The notes beneath the pieces were generated by a model. It saw nothing but the letters and a program-made list of their open reading frames with translations, searched no databases and was not told where the DNA came from. DNA of 64,000 nucleotides from NCBI RefSeq assembly GCF_900102965.1, contig NZ_FNGM01000007.1:828-64827 (forward strand), written 5' to 3'. The DNA is from Paenibacillus jilunlii (GTDB taxonomy: Bacteria > Bacillota > Bacilli > Paenibacillales > Paenibacillaceae). Shown one piece after another: positions 52,928-61,603 of the stretch (its first letter is position 1; each line of letters starts with the position of its first letter). Both the position numbers and the translations under genes were made by a program.

Positions 52928-52968
52928 AACAGTCCCGTCCCCTGCGGCAAGCGGAGGATGGGACTGTT
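52928..52968 (+). terminator. Terminator of the YitT-type gene
   Basis: AACAGTCCC / GGGACTGTT stem with extra TCC/GGA pairs, followed by TTTTGTTT. Confidence 0.8.
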
Positions 52969-53067
52969 TTGTTTATATTCATGATATTGTTACGTTCATA
53001 CGATACCGCGCTCTATAGATTGAACTAAAAATTTTATGAACAGAACTAATGCCCCATCCGAGATCAT

Positions 53068-53254
53068 AGTTGGGAAAAAGGTTCACTAATCGAGTTCGTT
53101 CGGCTTATGGAGTTGCCTATGTTGGAAAAAGTATCACTAATTCGGCTTAAAGCGGCCGTATGGGATGAATAGGCATAAATTAGGTGTACAAAATCCCACT
53201 AAATCCTTCTGTAGCGAGAATTACAGCGAATTAGTTATACTTTTTCCACTTAGC
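53068..53254. repeat. Dispersed repeat family R1, copy 3 (inverted)
   Basis: Reverse orientation of the copies at 6.3 and 28.3 kb: two forward cores (GTTGGGAAAAAGGTTCACTA, GTTGGAAAAAGTATCACTAA), the TTAGGTGTACAAAAT segment and a terminal inverted core (TTAGTTATACTTTTTCCACT). Confidence 0.82.
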
Positions 53255-53487
53255 TAGGGTTCCTTATGAGCCTCACTCACGTTCCCCAAGCATTCAAGTT
53301 CACCAGTCCATCTAGAAATAGAGCAAACGAAAAGAAACTATCCCCTCTCTAATGGATATAATTAGGACAGAGTTCACGAATCCCTGAGCGGCCGCTAATG
53401 ATGTTCTAGGCAGCTCTGACCTTGTCGATGTCGTAACGGGATCTGTGGCCCCCTGATCAAAAAGCAGGAGCATAGGAGGTAAGAGAT

Positions 53488-53925
53488 TTGAAAATCCATA
53501 GAATAGATCATGTGGGTGTAGTCGTAAATGATCTCTCTAAGGCTAAAGCGTTTTTTCTCGATTTTGGCTTCGAGGTGCAAGGGGAATGGGAAGCGGAAGG
53601 AGACTCGTTGGATCGGATCGTTGGGCTTAGTGGCGTTAAAACAGCCTGCGTAGGATTGGGAACGCCAGACGGTCAGACATGGATAGAGCTAATCCAATAT
53701 ATTTCGCCGTCAGATGAGCGGGAAATTCAGTTACCTTGTGCAAATACCCCGGGTATCCGGCATCTGGCATTTGTTGTGGAAGATATAGAAGCCATCGTCG
53801 CCAAATTGAAAAATAAAGGGATGGATGTCTTCAGTGAGATTCAGCACTATGAAGGAAGTTATAAATTATGCTACTGCCGCGGACCAGAGGGAATAATTTT
53901 GGAGTTGGGGGAACGAATCAGATAA
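53488..53925 (+). CDS. VOC family protein, methylmalonyl-CoA epimerase-like
   Basis: A 145-residue vicinal-oxygen-chelate protein of two beta-alpha-beta-beta-beta modules. Metal ligands are likely the His in IDHVGVVVND, the His in GIRHLAFVVED and the Glu in IILELGE. TTG start with AGGAGG eight bases upstream. Motifs fit epimerase/glyoxalase relatives; the substrate cannot be decided. It is flanked by repeat DNA and transcribed opposite to aspartokinase. Confidence 0.75.
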   Translation: MKIHRIDHVGVVVNDLSKAKAFFLDFGFEVQGEWEAEGDSLDRIVGLSGVKTACVGLGTPDGQTWIELIQYISPSDEREIQLPCANTPGIRHLAFVVEDIEAIVAKLKNKGMDVFSEIQHYEGSYKLCYCRGPEGIILELGERIR

Positions 53926-54015
53926 ATCGCGCCTTGGCTCAACCACCTAAAAGTTGATCCTTACCGATGACTCTTGGCGGTGTTGCAACGCAGCGAGTGA
54001 AGCTGCACAGGGGGC

Positions 54016-54194
54016 GATATGGGGCGGCGATGTGGCGGCGATGTGGCGGCGATGTGCGGCGATGTGGCGGCGATGTGGCGGCGATGTGGCGGCGATGTGG
54101 CGGCGATGTGGCGGCGATGTGGCGGTGATGTGGGGGCGATGTGGCGGCGATGTGGCGGTGATGTGGGGGCGATGTGGCGGCGATGTGGATGTGG
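54016..54194. repeat. 11-bp tandem array, about 15 units
   Basis: Units of GATGTGGCGGC repeat with start points at 54029, 54040, 54051, 54061 (one 10-bp unit) and then every 11 bases to 54182. A few units carry GGCGGT or GGGGGC variants. Because 11 is not a multiple of 3, every frame reads the same 33-base cycle. Confidence 0.9.
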
Positions 54195-54240
54195 GGGCGT
54201 TTGACGATTATGCTGCATGCCTTCATTCCATAATTCCCGC

Positions 54241-54279
54241 AAAAAAATGCCCCGCCGCCCTATAGGCAGCGGGACATTT
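54241..54279 (-). terminator. Terminator of aspartokinase
   Basis: AAATGCCCCGCCGCC / GGCAGCGGGACATTT stem (two mismatches, 5-base loop) with seven Ts on the minus strand. Confidence 0.85.
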
Positions 54280-54319
54280 CATCTAAGCCGAATATGGTGA
54301 GGCCGAAGCCCTCCAGCTT

Positions 54320-55573
54320 CTAGCGGCGGTCCTTCGGTCCTCCGACAAACGCCTGCTCTTCTGTATCCAGATTGTAGGCCGTGTGAAGCGCCTGGATAAT
54401 CTTTTGCAGATTGCCGGACTCAATTACACATGACACTTTGATCTCGGAAGTGCTGACCATCTTGACGCTCACGCCTTCCTTGGAGATCACATCGAACATT
54501 TGCGCCGCTACACCGGGATGGCTGACCATACCCGCGCCGACAATCGATACCTTGACGAGATTATCCTCGGAAGTTACCTCGCGGTAAGGAAGCTCGCTGT
54601 GAAGCCCCTCGATAACCTTTTTGGCATGCGCCAGCTCGCTCAGTGCAACGGTGAAGGAGAAATCGGCCTTCTCGTTCTGTACACCGCTCTGCACGATGAT
54701 ATCGACGTCCACACCCTCCTCAGCCAGCTTGCCGAATACCTGGGCGAGGACGCCCGGCACATCCGGCACTCCCAGAATACTGATCCGCGCCACGTTTTTG
54801 TCATATGCAATTCCGCTAACTACCACACCCTGCTCCATGCTTGCTTCCTCCTTCACAACAGTACCTTCATTATGATTAAAGCTTGATCTGACGACCAGCT
54901 TCACTTGATATCGTTTGGCGTATTCCACAGCCCGCGGATGCAGCACAGCTGCCCCCAGGTTAGCCAGCTCCAGCATTTCATCATAGGAGATTTCATTCAG
55001 CTTGCGCGCAGTCTTCACGATACGCGGGTCCGTGGAATATATACCGTCCACATCTGTATAGATTTCGCAGACATCCGCTTGGATGGCTGCAGCCAATGCT
55101 ACGGCTGTAGTGTCCGAGCCGCCACGGCCCAGTGTGGTAATCTCGCCGTCCACGGTCATTCCCTGAAAACCGGCTACGATCACTATCTGCTCTCGCTTCA
55201 GCGACTCCAGAACCCGGCGGGGATCGATTTCATTGATTCGCGCCCGGCCATGCGTCTCATCGGTCCGGAATCCGGCCTGCCAGCCGGTATAAGATACTGC
55301 GCTTCGGCCAATCCCATTCAGGGCGATGGACAAAAGCGCAACAGAGATCTGCTCCCCGGTTGTCATAAGCATATCCATTTCGCGTGCAGGCGGCTGCCCG
55401 TTCAACTGCTTGGCCTGATCGATCAATTCATCCGTGGTATCTCCCATGGCGGATACAACCACAACACAGCGGTGACCCTCATCCTGCTTATCTGCGATGC
55501 GCCCCGCAACACGTTTCATTCGTTCAATGTCGCCGACGGAGCTGCCTCCGAATTTCATGACATAAAGTGACAA
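54320..55573 (-). CDS. lysC: Aspartokinase
   Basis: About 417 residues; phosphorylates aspartate at the head of the Lys/Met/Thr/diaminopimelate pathway. Kinase domain 1-240 with KFGGSSVGD at the start and the GRGGSDTTAVALAA motif near 155; two ACT domains follow (VPGVLAQVFGKLAEEGVDVD, VSHPGVAAQMFDVISKEGVS). I prefer TTG 55573 (ten bases from AGGGAG, giving MSLYVMKFGG); ATG 55585 is only four bases from it. The 150-base leader shows no lysine riboswitch that I can recognise. Not in this position in B. subtilis. Confidence 0.92.
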   Translation of the reverse strand: MSLYVMKFGGSSVGDIERMKRVAGRIADKQDEGHRCVVVVSAMGDTTDELIDQAKQLNGQPPAREMDMLMTTGEQISVALLSIALNGIGRSAVSYTGWQAGFRTDETHGRARINEIDPRRVLESLKREQIVIVAGFQGMTVDGEITTLGRGGSDTTAVALAAAIQADVCEIYTDVDGIYSTDPRIVKTARKLNEISYDEMLELANLGAAVLHPRAVEYAKRYQVKLVVRSSFNHNEGTVVKEEASMEQGVVVSGIAYDKNVARISILGVPDVPGVLAQVFGKLAEEGVDVDIIVQSGVQNEKADFSFTVALSELAHAKKVIEGLHSELPYREVTSEDNLVKVSIVGAGMVSHPGVAAQMFDVISKEGVSVKMVSTSEIKVSCVIESGNLQKIIQALHTAYNLDTEEQAFVGGPKDRR

Positions 55574-55792
55574 AGTCCATTTCACTCCCTATTTCGGTCT
55601 ATGTAACAGCTTATAATTTGGTTTCGTGCTTTAAACCAGTATAATACGAAAAACACCTCATGCGTTAATAGTTTCACAAAAAAATCCGCTTATTTCCCGA
55701 ACACCAAATTTTACCTGTCCAGAATAAACAGCTCTGCCGGTATTGGTGGAACTGGCCGCTGCAGTGTTAAACGAGAGTGCCAGCGGCAATGC

Positions 55793-55850
55793 GTGTGGCA
55801 GTGCCGGGTGGCAGTGCGGTGGCAGTGCCGGGTGGCAGTGTGGTGGCAGC
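55793..55850. repeat. 24-bp tandem duplication
   Basis: GTGGCAGTGCCGG and GTGGCAGTGCG alternate twice and end in a third GTGGCAG. GC-rich, no coding sense. Confidence 0.65.
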
Positions 55851-56084
55851 CCCCCGCCTCAGCACCCACGGCTGCAGCACCCGCCTCAGCGGCCTACCAG
55901 CAGCGCCTACCCGCTGCCAGCAGAAGCTTCGCGAATTTGCCTCTCCGGGTCTGACAGGCACACAATTGGGAAGCTCGACTGCTTACACGGCTCCGATAGG
56001 CATATTTCGGGCCAGCAAATTCACGTGGTCCGCACCTTTGCGGTCCAGCCGCATTGTCGAGGAACCCACCATGAATCTTGGGCC

Positions 56085-56226
56085 ATTCCAAGTGGAAAAA
56101 GGCCATCTAATTCAGCTTGTTTCGCCTCTGATAGAGTAATTTTGCCCAATTAAGTTTCCTTTTTCCACTTAGGTCATGCGATTACTACCTTTTAACGAAA
56201 ATTAGGTTCCCTTTTTCCAACTAGCA
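56085..56226. repeat. Dispersed repeat family R2, copy 3
   Basis: One direct core (CAAGTGGAAAAAGGCCATCT) followed by two inverted ends (AAGTTTCCTTTTTCCACTT and AGGTTCCCTTTTTCCAACTA). This is the shortest copy. Confidence 0.75.
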
Positions 56227-56380
56227 CTTGCTCATTAGTCTCTTCGCACCTTTTTCCCCTGAAACTCGCCACGCATGGTCCGCCTCCTATATTGATCCCA
56301 AGTCTCTCCAAGCAGAGCCCACAGGTTCACAGAACTCACAAGAATAGGAAATCATCATTCTCTTTTTGTCCGAACAAACC

Positions 56381-56578
56381 AGCCTGCGGCCCTTCAACAA
56401 AGGCATTTCTGCCGTTGTTTCCGGGCAAATCAGCCTGCGGCCCTTCAACAAAGGCATTTCTGCCGTTGTTTCCGGGCAAACCAGCCTGCGGCCCTTCAAC
56501 AAAGGCATTTCTGCCGTTGTTTCTGGGCAAACCAGCCTGCGGCCCTTCAACAAAGGCATTTCTGCCGTTGTTTCCGGT
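56381..56578. repeat. 51-bp tandem array of four hairpin units
   Basis: Copies start at 56381, 56432, 56483 and 56534 and are nearly identical. Each holds AACAAAGGCA-TTTC-TGCCGTTGTT, a 10-bp stem with one mismatch, flanked by AGCCTGCGGCCCTTC. The 51-base period is a multiple of three, so 17-residue repeats appear in several frames, but none has an RBS. Confidence 0.88.
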
Positions 56579-56738
56579 CCACATTCGTCCTTTAGCCAAA
56601 TCAGCTAAAAGCCCCTCCTCCCCTTACATACCTTTATCCACAACAGAAAAAACATATAATTCCCCAAACAGTGCTCGAAAGTATTCAGTCTGTGCTTAAA
56701 GGGGATGTTGCTCTTCCCGTTTAATTTTTTTCCTAACT

Positions 56739-56767
56739 AAAAAACCCCCGCCGCAAACGCGGGGAGG
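56739..56767 (-). terminator. Terminator of efp
   Basis: CCCCGC / GCGGGG stem with a CGCAAAC loop, followed by TTTTTT on the minus strand. Confidence 0.8.
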
Positions 56768-56792
56768 CTAAAAACATCAATTCTTTGACAAT

Positions 56793-57350
56793 CTACGCGC
56801 GGGAGATATATTTGCCTTCGCGGGTATCGATCAGCAGAACGTCGTTCTCATTGATGAAGAGTGGAACTTGTACCGTGAGGCCTGTTTCCAGAGTGGCCGC
56901 TTTGGTTGCGCCCTGAGCGGTGTTGCCTTTAACGCCCGGCTCGGTTTCTGTAACCTTCAGCTCCACGCTGGTTGGCAGGTTGATCCCGAGGATTTCGCCC
57001 TGGTAGCTGACGATATTCACGGTCATGTTTTCTTTCAGGAAGTTAAGCTCCCATTCCAATTGCTTGGCGGACAGCTCGAACTGGTCGTAGGTTTCGTTGT
57101 CCATGAATACGTGGTCCGATCCGCTTGCATACAAATATTGCACACCGCGGTTTTCGATGATGGCGCGGCCGATAGTTTCACCGGCACGGAACGTGCGTTC
57201 AACGGTGTTGCCGTTGCGCAGGTTCTTCAGCTTGGAGCGCACGAATGCGGCACCTTTACCCGGCTTAACATGCTGGAAATCGAGGACGGTAAAAATATCC
57301 CCATCCACCTCTACGGTCAAGCCTGTTTTAAAATCGTTAACTGAAATCAC
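56793..57350 (-). CDS. efp: Translation elongation factor P
   Basis: A 185-residue three-domain factor that rescues ribosomes stalled at proline runs. The modified loop is [12 protein letters not shown] with Lys32 at its tip, the position aminopentanolylated in B. subtilis. The C-terminal OB domain ends [11 protein letters not shown]. It follows yqhT by about 50 bases as in Bacillus. Confidence 0.96.
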   Translation of the reverse strand: MISVNDFKTGLTVEVDGDIFTVLDFQHVKPGKGAAFVRSKLKNLRNGNTVERTFRAGETIGRAIIENRGVQYLYASGSDHVFMDNETYDQFELSAKQLEWELNFLKENMTVNIVSYQGEILGINLPTSVELKVTETEPGVKGNTAQGATKAATLETGLTVQVPLFINENDVLLIDTREGKYISRA

Positions 57351-57398
57351 TAAAAATCCCTCCTGGAATCAATTTACCTGTTTACCTGATACTAATAC

Positions 57399-58466
57399 TT
57401 ACAAGACTAAATAATCCTTTGAAGAATGGGTCAGCAGCTTCATGCCGCTTTCGGTGATTATGATATCATCTTCGATCCGCACACCGCCCAGACCCGGCAA
57501 ATAAATGCCCGGCTCTACAGTTACAACCATACCCGGTTCCATAATTTCATCCGCCAGCTTGGACAACCGCGGGTTCTCATGAACCTCCATACCCAAACCG
57601 TGTCCTGTGCTGTGTCCGAAATATTCGCCATAGCCGTAACGGGTGATAATGTCACGCGCCAGAGCGTCGCATTCCCTTCCGGTCATGCCCGGTTTGATAT
57701 TGGCCAGCGTGTGGAGCTGCGCTTCAAGCACAATATCATAAATCTCTTTGAGCTTGGGGTCCGGAGAGCCCAAAGCGATCGTACGCGTTACATCCGAGCA
57801 GTAACCATCCAGCAGCGCACCGAAATCGAAGGTCACGAATTCATTGTTCTGAATGACCTTGCTGCTTGCCACGCCATGCGGCATCGCTGACCGTTCACCG
57901 GAAGCCACAATCGTATCGAACGAAGATGAGGTTGCGCCGTGGGTGCGCATGTAGAATTCCATTTCCAGGTCCACGTCACGTTCGGTCATGCCGGGCTTGA
58001 TCACATTCAGGATGTGGCTGAACGTGGCATCCGCCAGATCTGCAGCACGCTGCATCACAGCAAGTTCGCCTTCATCCTTGAACGCCCGCAGATTCTCAAC
58101 AGCCTTGGAGACCGGCACCAGCTCCGCAGGCTGCAGCGCAGCCGCATATGCACTATAGGCACTGAAAGTCACATCATCCTGTTCGAAGCCGATGCGGACA
58201 TTCGCGCCCTGCAGCAGCTCGCGGACAGTATCAATAAATTTCGGACCATGCTGTACCACCTTCAGGCCTGTTACCTGTTCCGCCGCCTGTGTCATATACC
58301 TGAAGTCAGTCAGCAGATAGCTGTCATCGCCGGTCACCAGAACATAACCGGAAGAACCGGTGAATCCGCTTAAATAGCGGCGGTTAATGCCGCTGGTTAT
58401 TAAGATCGCATCCAATCCCTGTTCCTGCAAAACCTTGCGCAGCTTGGAGACACGCTTGTTGCCCAT
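57399..58466 (-). CDS. yqhT: Xaa-Pro peptidase, M24 family (YqhT)
   Basis: A 355-residue metallopeptidase. N-terminal creatinase-like domain (1-125), then the pita-bread fold with metal ligands Asp in FDFGALLDGYCSD and in CSDVTRT, His in GHGLGMEVHE, Glu in EPGIYLPG and Glu in VRIEDD. I chose the second ATG (58466), seven bases from GAGGAG. Precedes efp. The aroQ-type gene found beside yqhT in Bacillus is absent. Confidence 0.9.
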   Translation of the reverse strand: MGNKRVSKLRKVLQEQGLDAILITSGINRRYLSGFTGSSGYVLVTGDDSYLLTDFRYMTQAAEQVTGLKVVQHGPKFIDTVRELLQGANVRIGFEQDDVTFSAYSAYAAALQPAELVPVSKAVENLRAFKDEGELAVMQRAADLADATFSHILNVIKPGMTERDVDLEMEFYMRTHGATSSSFDTIVASGERSAMPHGVASSKVIQNNEFVTFDFGALLDGYCSDVTRTIALGSPDPKLKEIYDIVLEAQLHTLANIKPGMTGRECDALARDIITRYGYGEYFGHSTGHGLGMEVHENPRLSKLADEIMEPGMVVTVEPGIYLPGLGGVRIEDDIIITESGMKLLTHSSKDYLVL

Positions 58467-58540
58467 TTTCATTCTCCTCTCGAAATAGCCACATTGTATT
58501 TTAACATAGGGTCATGCCCTTGAGAAGTTTTTTCGGGCTG

Positions 58541-59032
58541 TCAGGCAAGCTTTGTCTGCTGTTCGCGTTTGCGTTCATCTGTATATTCGATTGCCGCTGT
58601 ATATCCGATGAATAATCCCCAGAGCAAAAAAATGCAAAACTCACTGACCACAGAGTTCCATGGCAGCCTGAACATCTTCTGCTGCAGGAATTGCCAGGAT
58701 CCGGCAAGGAAGATCGCCGACCAGCACAGCACACCGAAGATCATCCCCGGCCACGGCCCCTTCAGCTTGCGCAAGATCAGCACATACAGCAGGGACGCTA
58801 CCACTGAAAAAGCAATAAAACATAGATATCCTGTCAGATGACCCGCCCGTGTCATCAAGAACTCATGCTTAAAAAAGGGCTCGGCCAGAAATCCCGGGAT
58901 CACCTTGGTAAAATGCAGGGCATACATCAGCCAGCGTGCCCCTCCCCAGATTAACCCGGCGAAAAAGCCCAGCTCCATGCCAAAAAACCAGGGATTGGTA
59001 TGTTCGGATTTTTGCTTATGGGATTTGCTCAT
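58541..59032 (-). CDS. yqhR: YqhR family membrane protein
   Basis: A 163-residue protein with four predicted membrane helices (FGMELGFFAGLIWGGARWLM, LTGYLCFIAFSVVASLLYVL, MIFGVLCWSAIFLAGSW, FCIFLLWGLFIGYTAAI) and charged ends. Size, helices and place next to yqhT/yqhQ fit YqhR. Function unknown. Confidence 0.8.
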   Translation of the reverse strand: MSKSHKQKSEHTNPWFFGMELGFFAGLIWGGARWLMYALHFTKVIPGFLAEPFFKHEFLMTRAGHLTGYLCFIAFSVVASLLYVLILRKLKGPWPGMIFGVLCWSAIFLAGSWQFLQQKMFRLPWNSVVSEFCIFLLWGLFIGYTAAIEYTDERKREQQTKLA

Positions 59033-59187
59033 TATGCTGCCTCTCTTTCAATGGATGGAATAGCTTGCCGGCTCTCTGCTCCCAGTTCCTAGTATGTACA
59101 GTAAAAGGCAATCCAACTAGCAATGTCGCCATAAATTAGTTACAATGTATTATATAAATCACATTAATACACGGGAAGGTGAATTGG

Positions 59188-60186
59188 TTGTCCCAAGAAA
59201 CTCCAAGTTACGGCGGCCAAGCCGTCATTGAAGGCGTTATGTTCGGCGGCAAGCATATCAACGTAACTGCCGTAAGAAGGAAGAACCGGGAAATTACATT
59301 TTTGGAGGTGCCGAGAAGCGATAAGAGCTGGGTCGTAAAACTGCGCAGGATACCGCTTCTTCGCGGCCTTGTCAGTATTATAGATTCCAGCGCCAAAGGC
59401 TCCAAGCACTTGAATTATTCAGCGGAATCCTATGCCGAGGATGAGACCGAGCCGGAAGACTTGGCGAAGCAGCAGAAGAAAGCCAAGAAAAAGGAAGAGG
59501 GCTGGAGTCTGGGGATGATTTTTGGCGTAGCGATCATGGGTATTTTATCTTTCCTTTTTGGCAAGCTGATCTTTACCCTTGTCCCTGTCTTTGTTGAAAA
59601 TTTTCTGTTCAAGAATGCATTTGATAACTACATTCTGCACAACCTCGTAGAAGGCGGAATTAAACTGGTTCTCCTGCTCGTCTACCTGTGGGCTATCTCT
59701 CAGACCCCTGTAGTGAAGCGGCTGTTCCAGTACCATGGGGCCGAGCACAAGGTTATCAGCGCATTTGAAGCCGGTGAAGAGCTGACGGTAGCGAACGTGC
59801 AGAAGTACAGCCGTCTGCATTACCGTTGCGGAAGCAGCTTCATGATGCTGACGATTATCCTTGGCGTCATTATCTACTCCGTGTTTCCTTGGGATAACCT
59901 GGTTGAACGTGTAGTGCAGCGCATTGTGCTGCTGCCGGTCGTAATCGGTATCTCCTTTGAGGTTCTGAAAGGAACCAACGCCGTAAGAGACATTCCGGGA
60001 CTGAAGTACCTGGGCTATCCTGGACTGTGGCTGCAGCTGCTGACAACCAAGGAACCCAAAGATGAAATGGTTGAAGTCTCCATCGCCTCATTTAACCGGA
60101 TGCGGGAGCTGGATGCCGCAATCGAAGCAGGGGCATATACTGAAGCAAGTGTGTCAGGCGGAATATTGGATCCTGCGAAAGGATGA
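59188..60186 (+). CDS. yqhQ: YqhQ, DUF1385 membrane protein
   Basis: A 332-residue protein. Starts with YGGQAVIEGVMFGGKHINVT, the DUF1385 signature, then has membrane helices (MIFGVAIMGILSFLFGKLIF, VEGGIKLVLLLVYLWAI) and the conserved YHGAEHKVISAFEAGEELT followed by LHYRCGSSFM. I chose TTG 59188, eight bases after GGAAGG; a GTG nine bases earlier overlaps that site. Divergent from yqhR. Reported in B. subtilis work as linked to MntR-independent metal/toxicity phenotypes only loosely; treat function as unknown. Confidence 0.85.
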   Translation: MSQETPSYGGQAVIEGVMFGGKHINVTAVRRKNREITFLEVPRSDKSWVVKLRRIPLLRGLVSIIDSSAKGSKHLNYSAESYAEDETEPEDLAKQQKKAKKKEEGWSLGMIFGVAIMGILSFLFGKLIFTLVPVFVENFLFKNAFDNYILHNLVEGGIKLVLLLVYLWAISQTPVVKRLFQYHGAEHKVISAFEAGEELTVANVQKYSRLHYRCGSSFMMLTIILGVIIYSVFPWDNLVERVVQRIVLLPVVIGISFEVLKGTNAVRDIPGLKYLGYPGLWLQLLTTKEPKDEMVEVSIASFNRMRELDAAIEAGAYTEASVSGGILDPAKG

Positions 60187-60193
60187 GTGGTCT

Positions 60194-60535
60194 ATGATCA
60201 AGCATGCTTTGATTTTTTGGATAAGTGTAGCGCTGGCGGTACTGGGTTTGGTTACACGGTTTATGCTGGTGGGCTTCGGAGCGCTGACGTCTTTGATTAT
60301 CCCGCTCTTGCTTCTAGGAATTGTGTTTTATGCGAACCGGTCTTTCAAGGCTGGTTATGGCCGGGGTTCCGGCAGATCACAAACGAAAGTAATCCCTTCC
60401 CAAAAAACCATGGCCAAGGTCGCAGGCCTGCGTAAAACGCAGTCAGCCGCTCCCGGCAAACGCAAAACCTATCCGTTTCAGGTGATCGAAGGCAGCAAGG
60501 GCAAGAATGATGAGCAGCTGCCCAAATATCATTAA
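60194..60535 (+). CDS. Small membrane protein, YqhP/SA1362-like
   Basis: A 113-residue protein with two N-terminal membrane helices (ALIFWISVALAVLGLVTRF, FGALTSLIIPLLLLGIVFYA) and a basic soluble tail ending EQLPKYH. It starts 8 bases after yqhQ and is clearly co-transcribed. Position and layout match YqhP of Bacillus. Function unknown. Confidence 0.72.
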   Translation: MIKHALIFWISVALAVLGLVTRFMLVGFGALTSLIIPLLLLGIVFYANRSFKAGYGRGSGRSQTKVIPSQKTMAKVAGLRKTQSAAPGKRKTYPFQVIEGSKGKNDEQLPKYH

Positions 60536-60536
60536 T

Positions 60537-60574
60537 AAAAGCCTTCCCGCGCAGCAATACGCGGGAAGGCTTTT
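60537..60574. terminator. Bidirectional terminator
   Basis: A perfect 15-bp stem (AAAAGCCTTCCCGCG / CGCGGGAAGGCTTTT) with an 8-base loop lies between the convergent yqhP-like and patatin genes. Confidence 0.9.
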
Positions 60575-60598
60575 ATAATGTATGTGCTTCACGCCATC

Positions 60599-61546
60599 TT
60601 AGAAAATCGTAGGCTTCGGAAGCGGCCGCCAATTTTTGAAAAACGCCTCCCCCGCCTTGTATCCGGCTGCATACAGCTCGTCACTTCTGTCCGGCGCGAG
60701 ATTGAACTCCGTCATCGAGATGCCCAGCGTAGGAATCTTAACCGTCCGGATAAATTTTTCCGTTTCAATATAACGTTCATCATGGGCCGACAGCATGGTG
60801 CCCACCATCGCCTGGAGCATACTGAAAGGACCGGTAATCCTGTGCGGCTGCGGCTCTGTTTTACCGATCATCTGATAACCCACCGTGGGGATTCTGCGGC
60901 CCGGGCTTTTGAAGCCCTCTTCCTTCTCGTCGAACAGCCACAACGGAAAATTGCTTAACAAACCGCCATCGACTATATAGACAAACTGCTCAGCAAAAGA
61001 CTTTCCTTTAGCCGCTTCATTGCTCATTCTCAGCATCACCGGATCAAAAAAATACGGGATGCTGCAGCTCATCCGCACCGCTTTGGCCACCTCGAAGCTG
61101 TCCGGGGAAATCCCATACTGCTTCAAGTCGTCAGGCAGCACAACCAGACGCCCGTTCGTAATATCGGAGGCGATAATGGACAGCTTGCCGCGGGGCAGAT
61201 CTCCAAAGGTGACAAGTCCTTTTTCTTTCAAAATCCCGCGTATCCACGACTCCAGCGCCTCCCCGGAATACAGCCCTTTTTTGATCAGCACACGTAATGC
61301 AGGTCCCACATAAGCCGTATTATAGAGGAAGCCCCTTTTTAGAAAAGAGGTAAAAGCTGTTGCCTGGATAATCCTGCTCATCGCTTCACCGTCATACCCC
61401 GCGGCAAGCAGCGAGGCGATGATGGAGCCTGAAGAGGTTCCGGCCACCCGCTTAAACACCGCCCCCGCCTGCTCTGAAGCCTGAACCGCGCCCGCGAGCG
61501 AAATCCCCTTCACACCCCCGCCTTCAAATACGGCATTGATCTCCAT
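60599..61546 (-). CDS. Patatin-like phospholipase
   Basis: A 315-residue lipid acyl hydrolase. Oxyanion-hole GGGVKG at 9-14, nucleophile elbow GTSSG with Ser38, and the catalytic Asp in VDGGLLSN complete the Ser-Asp dyad. Cytosolic, no signal peptide. Substrate probably membrane phospholipid; related to the RssA/NTE group. Monocistronic, ends at a shared terminator. Confidence 0.88.
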   Translation of the reverse strand: MEINAVFEGGGVKGISLAGAVQASEQAGAVFKRVAGTSSGSIIASLLAAGYDGEAMSRIIQATAFTSFLKRGFLYNTAYVGPALRVLIKKGLYSGEALESWIRGILKEKGLVTFGDLPRGKLSIIASDITNGRLVVLPDDLKQYGISPDSFEVAKAVRMSCSIPYFFDPVMLRMSNEAAKGKSFAEQFVYIVDGGLLSNFPLWLFDEKEEGFKSPGRRIPTVGYQMIGKTEPQPHRITGPFSMLQAMVGTMLSAHDERYIETEKFIRTVKIPTLGISMTEFNLAPDRSDELYAAGYKAGEAFFKNWRPLPKPTIF

Positions 61547-61603
61547 AGACAGTCATCCCCCGTTCCATAGACCTAATGCTTATCTATGACCACGGGGGAA
61601 GTT

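Larger units (their letters stand above)
52892..53487. other. Gap with terminator and R1 repeat
   Basis: The 596 bases hold the YitT gene terminator (52928-52968) and an inverted R1 repeat copy (53068-53254). The last 200 bases before the VOC gene show no clear ORF or promoter. Confidence 0.65.
53926..54319. other. Gap with 11-bp tandem array and terminator
   Basis: Between the convergent VOC and aspartokinase genes lie the 11-bp tandem array (54016-54194) and the aspartokinase terminator (54241-54279). All frames across the array are open for structural reasons, not because of coding. Confidence 0.75.
55574..56792. other. 1.2-kb gap with several repeats
   Basis: Contents: a 24-bp tandem duplication (GTGGCAGTGCCGG-type, about 55790-55850), an R2 repeat copy (56085-56226), a 51-bp tandem array (56381-56578) and the efp terminator (56739-56767). 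Open frames here run through the repeats on several strands at once and have no ribosome binding sites, so I call no gene. Confidence 0.7.

Noticed and set aside
53939..54265. Proteins rich in MWRRCGGDVAA or HRRHIAATSPP
   Set aside because: They are translations of the 11-bp tandem array, which is open in all frames by construction; no RBS or start context.
55574..55742. Lysine riboswitch before aspartokinase
   Set aside because: The leader is only about 150 bases before repeat DNA begins, and I could not find the conserved lysine-aptamer segments.
56381..56578. CRISPR array
   Set aside because: The units are contiguous tandem repeats without unique spacers, and there are no cas genes in the window.
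56287..56699. Repeat proteins of 17-residue units on both strands
   Set aside because: The 51-bp tandem period keeps several frames open at once, none has a ribosome binding site, and both strands look equally coding.
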